Assembly (NCBI GenBank): GCA_003313425.1
Contig: NHZP01000006.1
Span: 558,001-622,000 of the forward strand
Length of the DNA stretch: 64,000 nucleotides
Source of the DNA: Pseudopyrenochaeta lycopersici
Taxonomy: Eukaryota > Ascomycota > Dothideomycetes > Pleosporales > Pseudopyrenochaetaceae
Direction: 5' to 3'
Part shown: piece by piece, positions 58,262-64,000 of the stretch
Position numbering within the stretch: position 1 is the first letter of the stretch
How the letters are laid out: each line of letters starts with the position of its first letter
The notes under the pieces: model-generated
Database searches by the model: none
The model's input: only the letters and a program-made list of their open reading frames with translations
What the model was told of the DNA's origin: nothing
Position numbers and translations under genes: made by a program

Positions 58262-59119
58262 GTTAGCCCGCTGGTTTTTGCATGGTGGGTTGGGGGGTTG
58301 GGGAGTTGGGTTGGTGTACCTGAAGCAATGCCTGGATCATGGTTGCCGTATGGGAGAGCTGGAGTGAAGGCCAGCAGCATGCAAAGTTGAGGACAAGTTT
58401 CGCCCGTCAGCCAAAGCTAAGAGCACGCGCAGGGGGGCTCGCTAGCCAGTCCCGCGCGTGCCGGACCCACGTCACGGTGTCACATGGAAACAACAGCATT
58501 TATGACTTGACACTGTCACTCTTCCATGTTTTGGAATTGATTGGAGCCATGTTATCAGCCTTGTGGCCTCGTTTCTTCATCTGTGGTCTAAGCTACTGTG
58601 CATCAGTGCATGGCCGCGACATGCTTAGCAACCAACGCCTCCAAAGAAGCAATGAGCCAATGAGAGCTTGAAGGCACACACACACAGAGAGAGAGAGAGA
58701 GAATGAACCCGAAGAACGGAGATGTCCAATTTCCAATTACAATCTTACAAATACAATGGCCACCAGAGACCATTGAGTGATTTTTATAGACAGTAGAAAA
58801 TTCAGCCGTCGAAAGTAGTCTAATACTAGGCATGACGACATGCGAGTGGCTGCGATAGAATTACAGTTGATATGAAAATGGTCGGCAACGGCTGCTGGCT
58901 GTTGATTGTACCCAGAATCCTTCATACGCATCAATGTCACTTTTCCAATTCCCCATTTGTCAGACAGCCTGTCGAACCAATGCTCCCCCCGGTTGGCGCT
59001 TCGACCTTGGCCAGTTTATGTGGTCAAAAGTGGCTCGAGAAGCTCTCTCTGGCGTCACCATTCTGGCCCATGGACAGACGCACGCATCTGAGCGAGACTG
59101 CCGAATACGCCCCCGGTAC
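58262..59119. other. Intergenic region with CA/GA microsatellite
   Basis: This is the STE24 promoter side and the PAM17 3' side. A (CA)6(GA)8-type run lies at 58675-58703. I see no gene. Confidence 0.55.
58675..58703. repeat. Compound CA/GA microsatellite
   Basis: About six CA units are followed directly by about eight GA units between PAM17 and STE24. Confidence 0.85.
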
Positions 59120-59884
59120 CTACGATGCCTTGGTTGCCCGGTACCTGCCAGTTTTGAGGTTGAAGGCGCGCTGGTCCTTCAGCCACCGCCTGTAGCCGGC
59201 AACACTGCCAATCTTCTCGCCGTAGTAATCTGGCGGAGGATTCGCGAGAGAGGAAGCGGTCGGGTCGACGCGGTGGCGCTTGATGCGGTTGAAGAAAGCT
59301 GAGTCTTTCTGGACAAGTATTAGTAGCCAAGCATAGCTGTAGAGGCTGCCAGACCCAGCTCAAGTAACGAGGCGACTGACCCTGGTGAAATCTCCCAACA
59401 CGCCTCTGTACGCTAGATTGAAGACCTGGTTGCCGAAGATGGGCCCAATGAGCCATCCGACGGCCATCATGCCCAGTGTGCTCAAGCCCATCAGCATGAA
59501 TGGGTCGAGGCCACCCAGCTGGGCGGAGAGGGTCGAGTCATAGCCATTATGGATCATGGTAGTAAGGCCGTAGTATGTCACTCCGACGGCGCCCACACCA
59601 GAGCATGCCTGCCCGATTCTCCGACGCGTGCGGCGAAGAGCGAAGAAGTCGTTCCAGGTAAGGTGGCTGTCGGAGCTGATTGCTGGGTTGGCCGCGGGCT
59701 GTGAAGGCGCAGAAGAGGCCCTGCGCACTGTGGTCCTGCCGGCGAAGGGCGCTTGCGGGAGCTGGGGCTTGGTCCGCCTCGCATATGTAAGGGAAGCGGC
59801 GGCTTTGGAGCAGGGGGGCATGATAGATGGCGGGAATCGGGTTGCGAATGCCCTCGCTGGGCACAGAGCGCTTCTTGTGAGCAT
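59120..59884 (-). CDS. PAM17: Pam17, subunit of the mitochondrial import motor
   Basis: Two exons, 59381..59884 and 59120..59308, give 230 residues. An Arg/Ser/Ala-rich presequence (MLTRSALCPARAFATRF) is followed by the conserved core LTWNDFFALRRTRRRIGQAC. Two membrane helices come next (GVGAVGVTYYGLTTM; LMGLSTLGMMAVGWLIGPIF) and then the matrix tail FNLAYRGVLGDFTR|KDSAFFNRIKRHRVDP. The second exon ends in a Lys/Arg/Tyr-rich segment (GYRRWLKDQRAFNLKTGRYR), as in other fungi. Pam17 sits in the inner membrane and helps assemble the PAM complex on TIM23. Length and order fit the family. Confidence 0.95.
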
Positions 59885-60252
59885 GGTGATGGCACTGGCG
59901 GCTTGTTCGAAGGGGGGTGGAGATGGAGCGCGGGATCGCGTCGTGGGCGAGCGGCGGGCAATGTTTCAAAGGGCTGCGGAAGTTCGGTCTTGGCAAAATG
60001 CTGCTGCAACGCGGCACATGTAGGTGCGGTGCGAATTCCTTTGACAAGGCAGCCAAGGGGTACTTCAGCATCTGGCTACAAGCGCAATCGAATTCCACCA
60101 AAACTTGTCACATAATCAAGGCTCCATAGCCAAAGCTGCGACTCACAAGACGTCATTCTTCTGCGCTCGGATCCTGCTGACTCAGCAGGCACATTGGTTT
60201 CTACCCAAACAAAGACTATGGCGAGTACCTTGGACATCAACCAAGGCGAACC
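59885..60252. other. Spacer between SDR and PAM17
   Basis: This is the PAM17 promoter and the SDR gene's 3' region. Overlapping antisense frames at the PAM17 5' end are shadows. I see nothing else. Confidence 0.6.
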
Positions 60253-61242
60253 TCAAATATTCGGGTTCTTTCTCCTGTTCGCACCGCCGTCTAGAATCAG
60301 CTCCTGTCCGCTCAGGAACCCTGCGCCCATGACATACTCTACCATCTCTGCCAGATCCTCGCCCCTACCCACTCTACCTGCCGGGTGTTGCTTATGATAG
60401 AGCTCGTCCAGGTCTTCGGCCCAGCATTGCATGCGCATCTTGAAGGCTTCGTCCTCGTGCGCCGCAGTCTCCTTATAAGCCCCATTCTGCATTGCTCGCG
60501 TCTGCTCATCCCGAGCCCTGCATTCATGCTGCACGCTTACCCACCCGGGCGAGATTGCCATGACGCGAATGCCCCAGCGCTGACAGGACACGGCCATGGC
60601 TTGTGTGAGAGCCAGCACTCCACCTTTGCTCGCCGCGTAGCCTTCGCAATCGGGATCCGATTGGTGGGCCCGGAACGAGGCGATGTTGATGATGATGCCT
60701 CCCTCGTCGAACTTGTCCTCTCCGTGCAGATTGGTTGGCAGTTGATTGAACTCGTCGGTACGCTTCAAGTCCTGCGAGCGGTCAACTCCGTTTGTACCGT
60801 CTTTTTGGCTGTTCTTGCTCTTCATGTACGGGATGACGGCTTGGCTGAGGTAGAATGGCGCGCTCAGGTTGGTTTGGATATACGCTTCCCATTGTTCGCC
60901 CGTAGCAAGGTCTTCCATAGTGCCATTGCCTGCATTAAAGAATCCTCTCGCGACCCCAGCGTTGTTGATGAGGACGTCAATGCGGCCTCCGAAGAAATCT
61001 GCTGCTTTCGCAACTGCAGATCGAATCTCCTCGGGGTTGCGAAGATTGGCAATCGTGGAGCTGACGCGAGGAGCATATGCAGAGAGATGCTGGTTCACCG
61101 CGTAATCCAGCTCTTCTACATCGAAATCGATGATGAACAGACGGTGCAATGCAGGCAGCGAAAGCAGATGCCTTGATGTGCAGCGCCCGATACCCCTAGC
61201 ACCTCCCGTGATGATGATGTTCTTGCTTTTGGTCGAAGGCAT
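60253..61242 (-). CDS. Short-chain dehydrogenase/reductase
   Basis: One exon of 329 residues. It has the classical SDR marks: the nucleotide-binding TGGARGIGR near the start, an acidic IIDFDVEELD after strand 2 (Asp suggests NAD preference), NNAGVARGFF, the catalytic Tyr and Lys in EGYAASKGG, AISPGWV, and the C-terminal FLSGQELILDGG. The protein is longer than the usual 250-280. Between the PYMKSKNSQK helix and the IIINIASF strand there is an insertion of about 35 mostly polar residues, in frame and without a usable intron. The substrate is unknown. Many such enzymes act on sugars, polyols or secondary metabolites, but no cluster is visible here. Confidence 0.9.
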   Translation of the reverse strand: MPSTKSKNIIITGGARGIGRCTSRHLLSLPALHRLFIIDFDVEELDYAVNQHLSAYAPRVSSTIANLRNPEEIRSAVAKAADFFGGRIDVLINNAGVARGFFNAGNGTMEDLATGEQWEAYIQTNLSAPFYLSQAVIPYMKSKNSQKDGTNGVDRSQDLKRTDEFNQLPTNLHGEDKFDEGGIIINIASFRAHQSDPDCEGYAASKGGVLALTQAMAVSCQRWGIRVMAISPGWVSVQHECRARDEQTRAMQNGAYKETAAHEDEAFKMRMQCWAEDLDELYHKQHPAGRVGRGEDLAEMVEYVMGAGFLSGQELILDGGANRRKNPNI

Positions 61243-64000
61243 TGTCTAAGACCTTCTCCTGAACTGCGACACGTGGTACTTTGATCCAGAAAAGAATTCC
61301 CCCAAAAATGCAACAGCAATGGCTGTCGTTAGGTGACTTGCTTATGTACCGTGAAGTGCCTCAATAGTACTCAGAATTGAATATAGTGAATGCAGCGCAA
61401 GGTCCCGGAATAATATCTATGAACGTAGCGGGAACTCCCTTTGAGGCTATTTCTCCAGCTTGGCTTACCGAGGAATCGAGCGCGATTGTCCGTGATTTTC
61501 ATCTGAACAGAGAAGACTCGATATAAATGCTCTTAGGATCTTGGTCAGAGCTGTGCGTGCTGGTAGCAGGGCCGCAGATCCGTTACGCAAGAATGCTAGC
61601 TCGGCCCATGGAACATTTTGTCGATGACAATATATGTCGGCGAATGCCTCCCGGGCTCAGATGCTATGCTTAATGCCTGAATACTATGCCTGGCATCCGA
61701 ATTGGAGGGGCAAAGAGCCGTAGACGAGGTGCGGGCTTCGGAAAGTCGGAGCGGGTTGCGGACCGTGAAGTGACCACCACACAGGAGTTTCCAACACTCT
61801 AGCGTTGTTAGTGGTTTAGTATGCGGGGTTTCATTGCAACATATAAAGATTGCCTTCAATTTCCTCCATTTTCGTTGAAATAGAGAGTTGAGATACCGGC
61901 GGGTCATCGATGTTGCTCTATCAACCACAATTACAAAGCTTGGCCTTACCAAAGGACTGGCAGCCACCAGAGCCATCCAACGGAGGGTCCCATTAGACTA
62001 TCAGGCCACTAACAAGCCCATTTATGTCCAACACGCCGCGCTGGCCATCAGGCTCGAGCATTGGTATGTGGGATTATGCTCGATACTCACCCGATTGGGC
62101 TATCTTAAGCCGTGTGTGCGGAATGATCGACCCCTGCTGTCTTCCTAAGCTGTTCGAAGGATCTGTTCGCGGCTGCATCGGCCCCGGTTTCTTACCTCAC
62201 CCCGGCTGTGTGTTCCATGTCCTCTTTTCCAAACATCCTACCGCGCTTCGTAGCTTGCAGCTAGCGTTAAAGGTGTGTTCGGGATGCTTTTGCGGCCGCC
62301 CACAAGCCGCACCACAAAAAGGTTATTGTAGCCACATTCAGAATCCATCCGACGCTGTACCACCCCATATACACTGCTCTCCGACAATATACTGAATCTT
62401 CTGAGCTATGAGAAGGAAGCCCGATACGGATGATCGACCTGGTCGGAAACACTAACCATCTGGGACTCTGAGCCTAACATGATTGCGAAGGGACAACGCG
62501 ACCTAGGACAGCTCCAATGATAAAATTGTTAGTAAAACCCATGTTCAATTACAGAAAGGTAATCAGAATAATTCACTTGGACAACGCTATTCACTCTGTT
62601 CCGAGAGTGACAAAATGGGGGAAAGACTAAGTGTCACTCTACTAGAAGTCCTGACAAGATCTCTGGGCGCCCGTCGCGGAATCGCAATATGCTGGGTTGG
62701 AAGATACGAAACTGTCGGTCTCAACACAACACCCCAAATTGAATAGTAGCTCAAAAACTAATTAATGCTTTCCAGGATACCTTTCTCTCGTATTGGCCGC
62801 GTTAGTTCACATCTATGCCTTTCCCCTCCACTTTGGCTTCAACGTCCCTTTGTCCTCAACAGACAGGTGAACCTCACTCATGTGTGTCCAAGGCAGGCAG
62901 TGTTCCGAGAATCCTATTCGCTGGCTTTGCAGTAGCGATGTCCCCAAATCCGGAAGCTTTGTCTGCATGTTTGTTTCTTTGGTCAACCTAACAAGTCTAT
63001 ACCTGGCAACTCAGTTCAAGGAAAGGCAAAGCTCAGGTCGATAATGCCACCGTGATATACTGTTCCTACGAGTTCTGGCTGTTGGCTGGCTGTAATAGCA
63101 ACATCGATTGAGGCGAGCGCGACCGCTGGTATCACTTCCCTGCATTAGAACAGGCCTCTTTGCTAGACGCAGTCTTTTAGCCTATGAGTCAAAGTTAGCG
63201 GCCATCGACAATAGTTGCCACTGTGCCGATTGCAAATCTGCTAGCAGAGTCCAAGAAAGACTATCTGTTGTTCAAGGGTCACAGACTGCTTTCAAGGCAG
63301 CTACTGCGATAGTACGTTTAGTTTAGGATCATAAGAGCAGCACTAGAGTTTCACATATGTAAATCAGGCTGCCTTCCTTCCGCACGCTGCAAAAAAACAT
63401 ATACAATCATTTTTCAGACAGCGATAGTGACCGAGAGCTTGGCCACCTTTATCCTGGAGAGGAGTTGCATCAAGTCCCCCTGTCGACATCTTCAAGTTCG
63501 CAAACTGAAAGCTCTATTATTTCCTGATATTTACCCGCTTTGGCTAACGATTCCGATCCTTCGATTTCCTCCAGGTTATCTCCTTAGGTCTGCGTTACCC
63601 CCAATGTATATTCCGGCGTCTGCTATGACACACCATAAACCGGATTCAGGGTAAGGGGACTGGTGTTGTCCATTAGAGTGAAGCAGGGGACGCTTTTGAT
63701 CTGAGGTTAGGCAATGAAAGCCTACATTTGCATTGGAATGGCATAGAGTCACTAAGACTGCTCCGCTGAACAAACATGGCTAGGCGGACGTTTCGAATTC
63801 CCACGAGATCAGCGCCACAACAATGTTCGACTCTACATCATGCATTCATTCTTACTAGATTTTCATCACTTGTCACGAATTCTTGCTATGTTGATCAGAA
63901 CACGCTGTGCTACCGGCGATAGCCTCGTCCGAAATGCAATTTCGACCCCAAGCATGGGTCAGCACGCCCCTACCTGCCTCTGCCATTCCATCCTCCTGTA
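61243..64000. other. 2.76-kb terminal region, no gene supported
   Basis: The first 200 bases are the SDR promoter. Open frames of up to 126 codons (61976..61596 minus, 62024..62395 plus) have no signal peptide, domain or splice support. I see no tRNA, transposon end or clear repeat. Confidence 0.5.

Noticed and set aside
61596..62395. Frames of 126 and 123 codons in the right-hand terminal region
   Set aside because: No recognisable motif, hydrophobic segment or splice support; length alone is within chance.

Overview
The window reads as nuclear DNA of a filamentous ascomycete (Pezizomycotina). Genes carry short introns of about 45 to 165 bases with CTGAC or ACTAAC-type branch sites and AG acceptors. 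The proteins are typical of that group: an AA9 lytic polysaccharide monooxygenase with a fungal CBM1, a fungal maltose-utilisation gene set, a BAS2-like small secreted cysteine-rich protein, and a point-mutated DDE transposon as expected from RIP. I lean towards Dothideomycetes from the look of the Fcf1 and transposase proteins, but that is an inference.

Layout. 1-16 kb is gene-dense: the start of a secreted protein (-), FCF1 (+), a fungal N-terminal-domain scaffold protein (-), the mitoribosomal SOD-fold protein RSM26 (-), a single-pass membrane protein (+), an SNF2/RING ATPase of the SHPRH/IRC20 type (-) and a THOC5-like protein (-). At 16.4-17.8 kb lies a complete but dead Tc1/mariner-type element with 31-bp inverted repeats and eight nonsense codons in an otherwise unbroken frame. 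17.8-36 kb is gene-poor, with isolated genes: an ankyrin protein, a dihydrodiol/xylose dehydrogenase-type oxidoreductase, the AA9-CBM1 enzyme, a 99-residue dsRNA-binding-fold protein, a tandem BAS2-like secreted protein and a small GPI-anchored protein.

36-61 kb is gene-dense again: a class 3 lipase, a polytopic membrane protein, DNA polymerase delta subunit 2, a maltose gene set (alpha-glucosidase and permease sharing a 1.07-kb divergent promoter, with a Zn2Cys6 regulator tail-to-tail with the permease), a cysteine-rich membrane protein, a hypothetical protein, an IMPACT/Yih1-family protein, bL34m, a basic hypothetical protein, STE24, PAM17 and an SDR enzyme. The last 2.7 kb shows no gene I can support.

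The clearest functional unit is the maltose set: uptake by the permease, hydrolysis by the cytosolic GH13 enzyme, and probable control by the Zn2Cys6 protein. Three genes serve mitochondria (RSM26, bL34m, PAM17) but are not adjacent. Exon boundaries were worked out by hand from splice signals, reading phase and protein continuity; each multi-exon model given here keeps phase through to its stop codon.
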